From assembly GCA_029204225.1 (NCBI GenBank), contig CM055098.1, positions 4,958,107 through 5,022,106 on the forward strand: a DNA stretch of 64,000 nucleotides, written 5' to 3'. The notes under the pieces are model-generated. The model saw only the letters and a list, made by a program, of their open reading frames with translations, was not told the DNA's origin and did not search any database. Within the stretch, counting starts at the first letter, position 1; each line of letters begins with the position of its first letter. Source of the DNA: Diphasiastrum complanatum (taxonomy: Eukaryota; Streptophyta; Lycopodiopsida; Lycopodiales; Lycopodiaceae). A program made the position numbers and the translations under genes. Shown piece after piece: positions 32,998 to 44,097 of this stretch.

Positions 32998-35712
32998 TTA
33001 GCAGCCAATGCTCCCTGGTGAATTTCCGTATCCCGCCTGAGTCATCCACATTGACCACCTTGCTGCCTCTAGGAGGTTCCCACTCTTTTCCAAAGCTGCA
33101 ACAAGATTGACATAAGTTATCCTGTCAGGCGCAAGTCCAATGCACTGCATCTCTTTGAATGCACGCATAGCCTCATCTGGCATTTTTGCATTTCCATATG
33201 CCCCAATTAGAGTATTGTAAGTCCAGCAATCAGGTTCACAACCTGCTTCTTGCATCTTCACATACAAATCCTCAAGCTCCTGTGTCAGACCCCTTTTGCC
33301 ATAAACATTTAGAAGTATATTAAAAGTCAGGATGTCGAACGAACATCCAGCTCTCTCCATTTTTTCTAGTACAAATTCCAGTCTTCTGAAATCACCTGCC
33401 TTGCCATAGGCATCAAGCATTGAATTGAACGCTTCAAGCGAAACATGTATTCCAGCATTCTGCATCTCGTAGAAGGTTTCCTCCATTTTTGCAAACTCAC
33501 CATGTTTACCATAAGCATCTACGAGGGTGTTGTAAGATGTACTGTCAGCTACTCCTCTCTCCTGAGCTAGCTTCAAAACATGTTGAGCCTCTCCTAGCAT
33601 GTCTGCCTTTCCATAGATATCTATCATCACATTACAAGTAACAGTATTAGGCAGATAGCCGGCTTCCAGCATGTCCTGAAAAATTTTTGAAACTTCCCCA
33701 ACAGAAAGTGCCCTGCCACAGCAATTTATCACTGTGTTGTAGAGAACTTCATTGATGGTGATGCCAAGTTCAACCATTTTCCAATATGTCTCAACTGCAT
33801 CCTGCTCTGAACCGCGCTTCTGTTGCACCCTTAACATCACATAAAATGTGTAAGCATCAGGCAAAAGTCTGGACTGCTCCAGCATAACCAAAACTTTAAT
33901 AGCTTCTTGCAGTAGACCAGCATTCAAATAAACGTCTACCATCACATTGTAGATTGCAGTGTCCAGAATATATTTTGAATTTCTAAGATAATTGAAGAGC
34001 CTTTCAGCATCCAGTACTCTACCCATTAAACCATACACATCTATCATTGTACAAAAGCTCTGCACAGCCGGAGCAATGCCTGCCTGTTGCATTTCTAAAA
34101 AAACATTGGCCACCTCCTCATACATTCCAGCATCCTTGCAAGAGCACATCAGGCGGTGACACACAATTTCTTTAGGCAAGGCATCAAGGTCTTTCAAAAC
34201 TGCAAATAAATATAACGCTCGCTTTGGCATGTTCGACTTTAGGTAGAGATTGAAAAGAGTGCTACAGCCGCTTTTACCTGGAGACCATCCTGCATCTTCT
34301 ATAAAGTCTAAAACTCGAGAAACACCAACTAGTTCACCAGCTTTTATGTAAGCTCTAAGGATCGCATCTAACATATCATTATCCGGTTTGCAACCCAGTT
34401 CCTTCATCTCCACCAGAAGTTCAGAATTTCCATCCAAATTTCCTTCTTTTCCATAGGATTTGATAAGGATGCTAATGTTACAAAAACTTGTGCGATAACC
34501 AAGCCCTTTCATTTGTTTGTGGTATCGCAAAGCCGCTTGATAGTTTCCTACTTTTCCGCAGGCGGCAATCATCGAGTTAAACGTCACTTCATCTGGTTCC
34601 AGGCCAGCATCCAAAAGCTCATGAAAGGTGCTCAATGCTTTGCCAAAGAAGCTGGCCTTTCCATAGGTCATAATTAATGTGTTATATGCTACATTGTTGA
34701 GTGCATATCCCGCATCCTGCATACATCGAAATACTCTCTCAGCTTCTCTGACTTTTCCCTGCTGTCCATAAGCATTTATCTGCACTAGTAGATTATCACT
34801 ATTAGGAACCACATTGAAGCGTCGCATTGTCTCAATAACCTCCTCGGCTTTCACATAGTTGTTATCCCGAGTATAAAGAACAATCATCGACGAGTAAGCA
34901 CTTACGCAATGGACCCCATGATTCTTCATGTGTTGGAAGACAAATTCTGCATCTTCGAGCTCTTGATACTTCTGATAAATGCTAATAATCATGCCATAAG
35001 TTGCTACATTGGGTGTAACTCCAGCCTTTACCATCTGCATGAAATACTTTTTAGCAGTATCTAGTGCTCCCACCTTCACTGCAGCAAATATGATGGTGTT
35101 GAACGTGAAACAGTCAGCCTGGCAATCTCCGTTTTGGTGCATATCCATGAAAAGGCTATCTATCCTTTCCCATTGTTGCCGTGCACCCAATACTCTAAAA
35201 ACACTGTTGTAAGCAAATGTACTTCCAAGCGTTTTACCATTTTGCCTCATCCATAAGAAAAATTGAAGCAGCTTCTCTTCACTTTTGAAGCAATCAACAA
35301 TAGAACAAAGCTTTCGAGTGCCTACGTTAAGAAATGCTTTGGTAAGAAGCTCCTCTATCGCTGCACGGGAAGTTAAAGATTCCAAAATAGGGATTAATTT
35401 CCTGAGTGATGATTCCTGTTTCCTTCTATTAAAACCTGATCTGATTAGGTGTACATGCGTTCTTTCCTTGAGTGAATTATCGTCAGTTTCAAGGTAGTAA
35501 CTCCCCTGTTTTGCAGCATACATAACTGTCGCTCCCGAGGCATTGGCAGTGCTTGAGTTTATAACTCGAACCAGAAAAACTTTCTTATATTTTCTGGCTT
35601 CACTCTCATAGAAAACACTACTTGTTGATCGATCTATACCCAACTTCTTGTCATTTCCAGCAGTAATGAGCCCTGAAGGTTTTTTAGATGTTTCAATATA
35701 ATAATAAAGCAT
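32998..35712 (-). CDS. BFA2: P-class pentatricopeptide-repeat protein, At4g30825/BFA2-like
   Basis: An intact single-exon frame of 904 codons, ATG at 35712 (first ATG after an in-frame TAG about 70 bases upstream) and stop TAA at 32998. About 160 N-terminal residues lead into roughly 20 tandem 35-residue PPR motifs of pure P type (typical: YNTLIGAYGNAKMPDEAMRA, preceded by PD and a T). There are no E, DYW or SMR domains. Segments such as CVSAYSSMIVLYTRDN, VINCCGRAL and SLEAFNSMLDAYGK closely parallel Arabidopsis At4g30825 as I remember it, which is also about 900 residues long. That family member (BFA2) is a chloroplast RNA-binding protein that stabilises atpH/atpF transcripts; the function here is inferred by homology. 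The N-terminus should be a plastid transit region, but it is not strikingly Ser/Arg-rich, and a missed upstream exon cannot be excluded. It is the only clearly functional gene in the window. Confidence 0.9.
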   Translation of the reverse strand: MLYYYIETSKKPSGLITAGNDKKLGIDRSTSSVFYESEARKYKKVFLVRVINSSTANASGATVMYAAKQGSYYLETDDNSLKERTHVHLIRSGFNRRKQESSLRKLIPILESLTSRAAIEELLTKAFLNVGTRKLCSIVDCFKSEEKLLQFFLWMRQNGKTLGSTFAYNSVFRVLGARQQWERIDSLFMDMHQNGDCQADCFTFNTIIFAAVKVGALDTAKKYFMQMVKAGVTPNVATYGMIISIYQKYQELEDAEFVFQHMKNHGVHCVSAYSSMIVLYTRDNNYVKAEEVIETMRRFNVVPNSDNLLVQINAYGQQGKVREAERVFRCMQDAGYALNNVAYNTLIMTYGKASFFGKALSTFHELLDAGLEPDEVTFNSMIAACGKVGNYQAALRYHKQMKGLGYRTSFCNISILIKSYGKEGNLDGNSELLVEMKELGCKPDNDMLDAILRAYIKAGELVGVSRVLDFIEDAGWSPGKSGCSTLFNLYLKSNMPKRALYLFAVLKDLDALPKEIVCHRLMCSCKDAGMYEEVANVFLEMQQAGIAPAVQSFCTMIDVYGLMGRVLDAERLFNYLRNSKYILDTAIYNVMVDVYLNAGLLQEAIKVLVMLEQSRLLPDAYTFYVMLRVQQKRGSEQDAVETYWKMVELGITINEVLYNTVINCCGRALSVGEVSKIFQDMLEAGYLPNTVTCNVMIDIYGKADMLGEAQHVLKLAQERGVADSTSYNTLVDAYGKHGEFAKMEETFYEMQNAGIHVSLEAFNSMLDAYGKAGDFRRLEFVLEKMERAGCSFDILTFNILLNVYGKRGLTQELEDLYVKMQEAGCEPDCWTYNTLIGAYGNAKMPDEAMRAFKEMQCIGLAPDRITYVNLVAALEKSGNLLEAARWSMWMTQAGYGNSPGSIGC

Positions 35713-36334
35713 TTCAAACGCTATCGCGTCACTATTGCAAAACAGTCTAATGGGTGTTGTTGCCTCAGTTGGCTAGCTTGGCATCCAAAGTTTCTTTGGT
35801 CCCAAGTTTGAGCGTCTACTTGGAAACCAAGAAGCACTATTGAAAAACACAACTGATCTTCCACAGTGACTGAGTTGGACAGGAAAATGCCAGGCTCGGA
35901 TTCCTCGCAGTAGTTGAGTTGGATAAGATTGGCCCTAATACAGGATCTTGAATCCCGGTTGCTGAGGAATAGGCGCTATAGGAGCCTCATGCTCCAAGCT
36001 TGGCTTGGCTTGTAAGTGGATGTGTAGATATTGGAAGATAACGCTATCAAATGACGTTGCAAAAACAAAGGCCAACGAGCTTTTCATCTACTAACTTCTA
36101 GAGACTGAGGCTGTAAATGCGCCTTTACATTAAACGCATAAAATTGAAATGCCGCAGCACCCTTTGAGATGAATTTATGATTGAATGTGGCAATCAGGAT
36201 GTGGACGCCCTTCCATATTAGCAAAACCCTTAATATCGTTTTTTTTCAACTGACTGCCTTGTTTTTTAACTTGATAATGCAACAAGAATATCGGAAAGTC
36301 TTTAATACCTTTCAGATTCCTAAAATCTCCAAGA
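35713..36334. other. 5' flank of the PPR gene
   Basis: This should contain the 5' UTR and promoter of the PPR gene. I cannot point to a single convincing TATA box. No coding region is supported. Confidence 0.4.
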
Positions 36335-36710
36335 AGAAACTAGCACCACTTGAAAGACGATCGTAAAAAGAACAAACAAGTGAGACTATAAAACTCACTA
36401 GAGCTTGTAGAAAACAAAGAATCCACCTGAAAAACGATGATAAAAACGAACGGACAAAGCAAAAATATAAAGCGCGCTGGAACTTGCAGAAATATGGGTT
36501 GAAATCCGATAATAGAACGAGCAAACGAGTCACAATATCAAACTCACTACAACTTGCAAAAATAGCGCATTCACTTGAAAGACGATAATGAATCAAACAA
36601 ACAGGTGAAAATTTTAACCTCACTGGAACTTGCAGAAATAATGCATTCTCTTGAAAGACGACAATAAAAGAATCAAACAAGGGAGAATATAAAACTTGCC
36701 ACTCGTAAGT
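36335..36710. repeat. ~76-bp minisatellite, five degenerate units
   Basis: Units are anchored by CACTTGAAAGACGA-like words at about 36347, 36424, 36496, 36572 and 36648 (spacings 72-77). Each is followed by AAAC/GAACAAACAAGTGA and ACTCACTGGAACTTGCAG variants. The 174-codon minus-strand frame across it is a by-product of the repeat. It lies 0.6-1 kb upstream of the PPR start. Confidence 0.75.
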
Positions 36711-37279
36711 GACCAAAATCTCCCTGCTACTGCTAACAAATTCAGCATAGTCACAACATAAGCGCAGCAAAAAATAATGAATCCAATTTGGTAACAGAAC
36801 CCTTTCCCGACAAAATTTCAGTGATCCAAATCGCATACGCAGCAGGAAAGAAAAGCATTATGAAGGGAATAAGATGAGGAAGGTGACAGCAGTGGTGGAG
36901 CAGCGAGATCGCCAAGTGAAAGCGGCGGCGAGCGAATGGATCGTCGGAGATAGAGAAAGAAGCAAACCAACCTTGTACTGATTCAAAGCTGCACACCGTT
37001 GGATCTTACGAGTAACGTTCAGATCTTCACACTTTCTCATTACTAAATGCTTGAGACAGTACAAGTGGCAATTATGACACTTGGCAAACATCTAGTGATA
37101 CGGAGCAAAGCATCCAGTGCCATTAGGTTACGGCTGTTCAAAAACTTATTTTTGTGTATGGGATGAAAATTTTTTAAGCTTTTCTTTTTTGCAGCGCGTT
37201 AATCAACTAGTGGCATTGTTTATCAACTAGTGGTTGGTGATATACTTTTTTTTTTTTTTTTACAGCGGTCGGTTATATA

Positions 37280-37283
<4 letters not shown>
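36711..37283. other. spacer with a GC-richer patch
   Basis: Around 36860-36970 the sequence is GC-richer and purine-biased (AGCGGCGGCGAGCGAATGG). This could be a 5' UTR or first exon of an unidentified transcript, or part of the PPR promoter, but no long frame supports a gene. Confidence 0.3.

Positions 37284-37310
<27 letters not shown>
37284..37310. repeat. (TA)n microsatellite
   Basis: About 13 TA units, preceded by a T run at 37246-37260. Confidence 0.9.
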
Positions 37311-37329
37311 CAACGTAGCAACACTATTT

Positions 37330-40300
37330 GGGCAATGGCATGTGAGGGGCAAGCCCCTCCAAATTTTCATTTTTGCATACCCTTTTACATAAAGCATGCC
37401 TTGTTGTTTCTGCTTTGCATTTTAGCTTTTGCCTGTGTATTCCTCATGTTGCTTTAAAGTTGAGATCATCTTTCCCTGTCAATATGGTTGTTCCTCAAGA
37501 ATCTTCTCATCCTCTGCAACTCACGGATTTCAATCCTCCAGCTCGGCGTGGAGAAAAGAGACCTGCTTCACCTTCAAACCAACCTCCACGTGCTTCTCCT
37601 TCATTCATGCGCATGTCGTGAAACTCACCTTGATGTTGCGAATTCTTTGCTTGTTTCCTCTGACCAGGTGGCGCCATAGTGTCCGCCTCATCTTTGCCAC
37701 CATGTTTCTCCCTCGCTTTCAGTTTCCCAACTTTCTCTATCTTCCTCTCCTTGCATCCATGTTCCTTGTGCGAGATGTGGTCATCTTTATGTGGAAGGTC
37801 CCAGTCTTTCTCGCCATCAAAACACTTGCTCTGCTTTTCATCAGCGGCTCGCCTTAACCAATGTCGACCTGGCACCTCACCATGCTCCCACTTCGCCACG
37901 TCCTGACTCGACTTGGATCTGGATTTGCTCTTTGATATTTTAGCCGCTTTCTACTTAGGTTTTTCTCGTCCTCGTCTTTATGCACACATACTCTGTGCCT
38001 TGCGCTTAGACGTCCAAAGAGCTTTGTCCTTACCTTTGTCTCGTTTGGCTTCCAACCCTTCTGATATCGTAGCTTGGCATGCCCTCTCTGGTGTTTGCCT
38101 CTGCCTCCTCGGGGTAGTGATGTTGGTCACCGAGAATCTTGTATGGTTTTTGAGCATCTTCGCGACTATTTCTCTCCTGATGATTCTGCTAGTGGGTTTG
38201 GTTGGCTCTTTCAGGTTTGCTCTTCAGTAGTTTGTGGGCATATTCATTTTTCTATTGCTCATATTCTTGGTGTTGCTTGTTTGATAGCCTTCGAAAAGTC
38301 TGGCGATGGCGTGCGTCCTTTTGCTATTGGAGAGGATTTATACAGATTGGTTTCTCGGGCTCTTGGGTTTCAGCTTCGTCACAGTTTTCATGACCACTTT
38401 TTTTCCTCATCAGTTTGGTTGTGCTACTCTGGTTGCGAGATGGTCGAACATGCTTTGCGTGCTACCTTGGATCTTCATTCAGATTGGGTCATCTTTCAAG
38501 TGGATGTTTCAAACGTTTCCAATTTTGTCTCTCGAGGGCCATTTTCCAAGAACTTCGTGTAGCTCACGATCCACTCGCTTAGCTCATCTCGTTTGTTCAC
38601 TTTTTTTTATTCCATGGATGCGCCTCTATATTTCAGTCATGCTTCTCGCTCATGTGATGTTTTGACTATCCCTTCTACTGATGGTATTGGGCAAGGTGAT
38701 CCCTTGGGTGGTCCTCTTTTTGCTTTGACACACTTTTGAGCATTGCGGGCTTCTTTTCCTACTTTTCCATCATGTTCATTTCCCTCTATTGTTGATGACA
38801 CTCACATTGTAGGACCTACTAACGATGTCATTCCAACTTTCCTGCATTTCTCTCAACAACTCTCAGCTTTGGGCCTCCTTGTGAATCCTTCTAAGTGCAT
38901 TGCTTGGTGTCCTCAAGGCCTCCCTCTTTAGCTCCATTTACCTACAAGTTTCAATACTCCGATTCATGGGATTTGAGCGCTCAATATCCCTAGAGGTTTC
39001 TCTAACTTTGTGGTTTCTTCTTTGCGGGACACTTTGGGTGTGCATCTTCGTCACACTGATTTGCTACTAAAGCTTGGCAGCACTCAAGTTGCTCTAGGAA
39101 CTCTCACTCAATGCTTTGCTTAACGGCCAAGTTATATTTTGTGGTGTGTTTCTCCCTCTCCAAATGTTTTGGCTTTGCTGCAAGATTTCGATAATACTAT
39201 TAGATATTTTGGGTTGCTTGATGGGTCTAGAAACCTTTCATAGTCCCGATGGTCAGTTCATTAAGCGACAAGTCTCTCTTCCCGCTTCTTCCAGAGGTGT
39301 TAGTCTTATTTGCGCAGCTTCTATTGCTCCAGCTACTTTTCTGGGGAGTTGGGCCATTGTTGCCTCTGCACTTATATCTCAGTTTCAAGAAGGCAACTAG
39401 CCCATTCTTCTCAATTCAGTAGCTCATGTGGAAACGGGCAATTTTCCTTTCCAACAACATCTTTATGCGGCCAAGGATCTCATCCCTCCACCTGTGTGAG
39501 TTTCTTTGCCTTCCTTTGAGACTTTACTCAACCATCAGCGGGCTCATTTTCAAAAGTATCTCTTGGAGCGGTTCCACTCACATGCTTTCACCCAGCTTCT
39601 TAGTGATTCACCTTCCGACAAGACTCGGGCTCGCCTTCTATCTTGTGCAGGCCCAGGTGCTAGTTCTTGGCTTCTTGTGCACCATGTTGTCTACTCTTGC
39701 ACCTTTCTTCAGAGTTGTTTGTCACCGCTCTTCGAGTTAGACTGGGTCTCCCTCACCAATGCTGGCAGGTTTGATGAAATGTTCTAATGGTCACCCTCTT
39801 GATTCTCTTGGCACTCATCTCATGCGTTACCCTTTTGGCGGGGATTGCACCGCGACTCATGATTCCATTCGTGACGTACTGGCATCTATTGCACATGAAT
39901 GCAACTTTCATGTTGTCCGAACAGACCCACATCTTGAATGTGTCTGATTCGCAGTCACCTCAGCATCGAATTGATCTTGTTCAAGATAAAGAGTGGGATT
40001 TTTCACATCGCACTCTTGGAGAATACTTTATTCCTTTTGCCTTGGAAACTTATGGGTGCCCGCATAAAAATTTGATGATTTTCTATCAACTTGTGCAGGT
40101 TTTGCAGCAAAGGTCCAAGGACGTGGTGGGTCACCTTTATCTATCATTACGTCCTATTATCGTCAACGAGTTTCGATCACTTTACAATGCACTCAAGCAC
40201 TTGCAATACTTTGGTGTGTCGTAGTTACAGGAACGGTTGTTTCATTGCTTCCTGCACTACCTAAACTTCTAACTATCTTAGCTAATGACTTACATCAAGC

Positions 40301-40480
40301 AGTAGGCTTTTTATAGCTACTTTGTGAGATTGTTGCTTTGTTATAGTTGATGTACAATATCTCAATTCACCTTATGGCCTTTATACTTTCTAATAAGGAC
40401 TTTAAATCCTCTATTGGAACTATAAATATTTGTACTCCGATGGGTTTTCCTATCTTTTCTTAATAAAAATAGGAAGTTAA
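37330..40480 (+). mobile_element. non-LTR retrotransposon, decayed, R2-like domain order
   Basis: One long protein-coding region is recognisable across shifting frames. Near 37483 a possible start (MVVPQESSHPLQL) is followed at 37767-37829 by a zinc finger (CARCG...SRHQNTC). Reverse transcriptase follows: GVRPFAIGEDLYRL (~38310-38350), VIFQVDVSN (~38490), GQGDPLGGPLFAL (from 38688) and VDDTHIVGP (from ~38791), so the catalytic Asp pair survives. The tail has NGHPLDSLGTHLM (~39790) and HDSIRDVLASIAHE (~39860), resembling the Cys/His motif plus endonuclease-like C-terminus of RLE-type elements. It ends FIPFALETYGCP...LKHLQYF before 40224. There is no apurinic-type endonuclease upstream. At least six frameshifts or stops make it inactive. 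The tail after 40224 is AT-rich with AATAAAAATAGG near 40464; no target duplication was found. Confidence 0.75.
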
Positions 40481-40860
40481 TTATTCACAACGGTTGGGGA
40501 TCGAGCCAATCACAATCAACAACTCTACCCATACGCCTCGCTACGATTGACGATATACTTTTTGTCACTTGGCATTATCATATTATGTAATCTCATCTTT
40601 TTGTACATTAATGGGCTTTATCATCCTTTAATCAAGTATACAGTGTCACAATACTTAACATTTATTTGGTGGTTATAAGGCCCATTATTATTAAATTATT
40701 AACATGCCAATCCTTTATACATGCCAAGTCTGTGTATTGGTACCAAAATTGAAAACGATCGATTATAGCCAAGACTTGTGCTACCATGGGTCAAAAGTTT
40801 TCAATCTCATCCCCCATCACTAGGAGCAATCTTCCTCAACTCAAGCTTCAAACTTGTAGG
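40481..40860. other. spacer, nothing recognised
   Basis: AT-rich sequence between the non-LTR element and the hairpin. No gene or repeat partner was seen. Confidence 0.4.
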
Positions 40861-40947
40861 GTCTCTATGATTGAGAGATGAGGTTGAATTTAAACCTAGG
40901 ATGTCCGTCGTAGGTTAAATTCAACCTCATCTCTCAATCATAGAGAC
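40861..40947. ncRNA. long near-perfect hairpin (miRNA/siRNA-precursor-like)
   Basis: Left arm 40861-40898 (starts GTCTCTATGATTGAGAG) pairs with right arm 40911-40947 (ends CTCTCAATCATAGAGAC) over 37 bp with a single bulged A, leaving a 12-base loop (GGATGTCCGTCG). Weak pairing may extend outward by another ~15 bases. It has the size of a plant small-RNA precursor stem, but it could equally be the palindromic remnant of an inverted duplication. No transcript evidence is available from sequence alone, and I recognise no known miRNA in it. Confidence 0.5.
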
Positions 40948-41767
40948 TAGTTGCAAGTGTAAAGATCGCCAACTGTAGATTTTTTAAGTCATTTTGTAAA
41001 CGCCAAAAGGAGTATGTCGTATTTAATCAAGAAAGTATCTGGGACCGGTTGGTATGATGGGCACTCATTGCCAGTGTGTGCACTTTTACAATGAGGGCAC
41101 CAGGTATTATCCCATCTATGATGAATCTGGCCAGTGGGTAACTGACCAGACATGGAGCTCTGTATAGACTTTAGGATATTTTAAAACTCTTTCGTGAGTT
41201 TCTCCATCTGTTGTTGGTGTTGTTGGTTAAGCAACTCCATCTGTGTTTTCCATATTTGTTCCCGAGTTTCAATCAAATTTAGAGGTGCTATGTAAGAGGT
41301 CCAATCATATTGTTTGATGACTTCACCTCCTGTAGCTCGAGTCACTATAAGAGAGTGAGAGAGATTCATTCTACACTAAATTTTTTGAAGAGATTGAGAG
41401 CTTCTACACCTAGTTTCGTCTCCATCTTCTCTCTCTACTTGTACATTCTATTTTTACTCAAGAGCAAGCTAATTCCATACTTAGTTTTTTCTTCAAAAGT
41501 GGTCTTTCATAGTGAAAGATACATGTTGAATGATTGATGCATGTTTTGTGTGCTCTTGCCTTAGACTTGTCAATCTAGATTGTGTGAATCAATCTTGTGT
41601 AGATATATGTGCAATCACACCCACCTTAGAAAATCAACCACATTGAATTGAGAGTCCTTACACATGTGAAAAAGTACATAGTTGATACCCATTATTGATA
41701 CTAGATGAGACCCTATACACCCACCCAGCACTAGATCAAACTCCAATCAGCTTCACCCTCATAGTGA
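40948..41767. other. spacer, nothing firmly recognised
   Basis: A 62-codon minus-strand frame (41181-41369) ends in a Gln-rich coiled-coil-like stretch (QQHQQQMEKL) and may be part of a retroelement gag, but it has no diagnostic motif. Otherwise AT-rich. Confidence 0.3.
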
Positions 41768-42290
41768 CTAAAGGTTCAAATTTTTTATAATCCGAAACGG
41801 TCCACAATATCTAATAGACAACTTATAATGCTTTCCAATACACATAGTCCTAGTATCTTTTGAAATTCTAAAATATACCCAGTCACTAGTTATAATATAT
41901 CTAGGAGATCTCTTAAGATCAGCATAGTGCTTAGCTCTAGATTGAAAATTGTACATAAGCATAAACAGACTATAACCTGTAGCAAAATATTTTCTACTAT
42001 TGTAATCAAATTCAATTAAAGCAATGTAATCCTCTCACTGAGACTGCTTGTGAGTATGTTATGAACATATCCTCCATAGTCTGATTGAGTCTTTCAGTCT
42101 ATCCATTTGATTCATTATGATCAGTAGAACTAAAATGAAACGAGATTTCAAGTTTATGAAATAAAACTGACCAAAACTGACATGTAAACTTAGGATCTCT
42201 ATCACTAATAACGTCATTTGGTAGTATATATAGCCTGAATAATTTTTCACAAATATCTAGGCCAAATCTGAAGGCTTTGTAAATGACTTG
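41768..42290 (-). pseudogene. pol: Ty3/gypsy integrase fragment, minus strand
   Basis: Reading leftwards from ~42230 one frame gives VISDRDPKFTCQFW, then SSTDHNESNG, a stop, and TERLNQTME. This is the second half of the integrase core with the second catalytic Asp and the Glu still present. After a break, the C-terminal domain follows (41962-41768): KHYADLKRSP, then GKHYKLSIRYCGPF, the conserved GKL..RY.GPF region. RT, the first catalytic Asp, LTRs and gag are absent. It is an isolated, broken fragment in opposite orientation to the 43.4-kb element. Confidence 0.8.
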
Positions 42291-43419
42291 ATTGGTATCG
42301 TCGTGTCCATGTCCAGTTCAAAAGATTTGGGATAATCTTTGACGTGGATGTTCAGTACCCTAGTGTATGATTTTATTAGTTACACTCCGCCATTTAGAAA
42401 ATGTAATGAATAACATTGTGAGGGCCCATGCATACCCCTTAGAATATGTGGAATTAGTGCATGGTGTCTGACGACTATAAATGCATGTAAAGGAGATCAA
42501 AAGCAATTGAATGGGAATTGAGATTCTATAAGAAATATTCCTAGACCCCATGGGCTTATATATACCTATAGGAACTCGCCCTACTCCTCACATATTTTCA
42601 TATTTCCAATTGCCAAGGTCCTCTAATTCAAGACAATTTGGTGGTGGGAGGCTTAGCAACAATTCGCGCAAGTTTTGCATGTAGGTGCCCTCCTAATAAT
42701 TCATTTTTGATGGATTTGAGTCTAGTGATCTTTGTTGGACATGATAGAAGCTTCTGCTACTCTCTAATAAATCTTAGTAGACCACTTGTAACATCTATTT
42801 AATAGCATGTGAAGCTAAGGTATGATTTTGAGTTTTTCCCCCTAAAAAAGTGTGCCCTCGTATAGATTTTTTGGCCTTAACAGCCCACACATGTGAAGCT
42901 TAGGTGGAAAGGTGACTTGGTAAGCATCTTGGCGAGCATCTTCATAACCTACTCTCCCTTTGCGTTGTTCTTTACATCGACCAGTTTACGATCTATAGCC
43001 AAAGTTATGATCGTAGGAAATTTTGACAATTTTTAGTTCAATATTTGCAAAAATTTTGAAACGTTCTAATTACATGTATGGAGAAAGTTAAGTGGTAGTG
43101 GGTTGCTTGTTGCACCAACAAAGGGCACTGGGACTTGAGCAGTTTCTCCAACATGCGCTTAAGTCTAACATTCATCCATCATGCACTTACGTAAAAGCCA
43201 ACTCAGAAAACTTAACAAGCTTAACCATTCAGACTTAAGAAAACTGGAATTTCAACCAACCCGAAAGCTAACTCAGAATCCGTTCTCAAAAGGTAACCAA
43301 AGGTAAAGACAAGCCACACATGAGACCCAAGGCATAGTGGTCGCCAAACTGACCAAATGGCATAGCGGCGAGCCACACATTGGTGACGTGGACCCTTAGG
43401 CGCCGGCGACGCAAAAAGG
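42291..43419. other. spacer, nothing recognised
   Basis: No coding region is supported; the 88-codon minus frame at 43221-43487 crosses the LTR boundary and is spurious. The last five bases before the next element (43420-43424, TTTGT) are the likely target-site duplication. Confidence 0.4.
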
Positions 43420-43424
43420 TTTGT

Positions 43425-44097
43425 TGGAGGGTTTGCAGATCCCAAGGCAACCCTATCCCTAGTTAATAAGTGAGAGGGATTTGGCACCTTGCGTGTGTAA
43501 GTCCAACTCGATGATCACATCGAGATTTGATTACTTAGAAAGTCAATAAAAGGATTTTAGGGCTTTTTGCGGGTCTTTTAATGTCGCAAGGCCTAAATGC
43601 CAAGTTAGTGAATACAGTTGGGTTTCCCTCCAATTTGGATCGTTCCCACTCTTTTTTAAATTTGAATAATTAGAGAGGCAGATATAGGCCAATAGGATTC
43701 AGAGGCCAGATCCTCCTCTCTACTATAAAAAGGGACCAACTCGAGTTCCTACACATGTTCATTTTCTCATTTTAATAAAGCAGATTGGTTCTCTTGTTAA
43801 ATGGATTGATGAATGTCCTTGCTCTTTACCACTTTTCCTCCATCTCTCATGTTTATTTGTGTTTTGCTAATTATTGGATCTGATTGTTATTGGGATTGCA
43901 TGCTATTATATTTTTTATGAGGGAGAAAGGGATAGAGAGAAGGAGTAAGCTATCTTTGTTGTGGATCTTGTGTTAGTGGATGTAGTGTTAATGTTTAGGG
44001 TTAATGGATGTTAAAGTTAGATGTGGATCTTCATTCATGCTGAAATTTGAACTATATTATCGCTCTCATGGGAAGGAATCTATGTGTGACAACTAAC
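43425..44097 (+). repeat. 5' LTR of the 43.4-kb element
   Basis: Starts TGGAGGGTTTGCAG. A TATA box (TATAAAAAG) lies at 43724-43732, 14 bases after CCTCCTCTC. The end is placed at AACTAAC (44097) from the comparison with the 3' LTR and the target duplication; it does not end in the canonical CA. Similarity with 52923-53566 covers the whole length. Confidence 0.85.

Noticed and set aside
32760-33008. 82-codon minus-strand frame overlapping the PPR stop
   Set aside because: It lacks an ATG at its 5' limit, overlaps the PPR gene in another frame and has no recognisable motif.
35009-35497. Plus-strand frames inside the PPR gene
   Set aside because: Antisense shadows of an intact 904-codon gene.
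36312-36836. 174-codon minus-strand frame upstream of the PPR gene
   Set aside because: It follows the 76-bp minisatellite and has the skewed Phe/Ser/Leu composition expected from that repeat.
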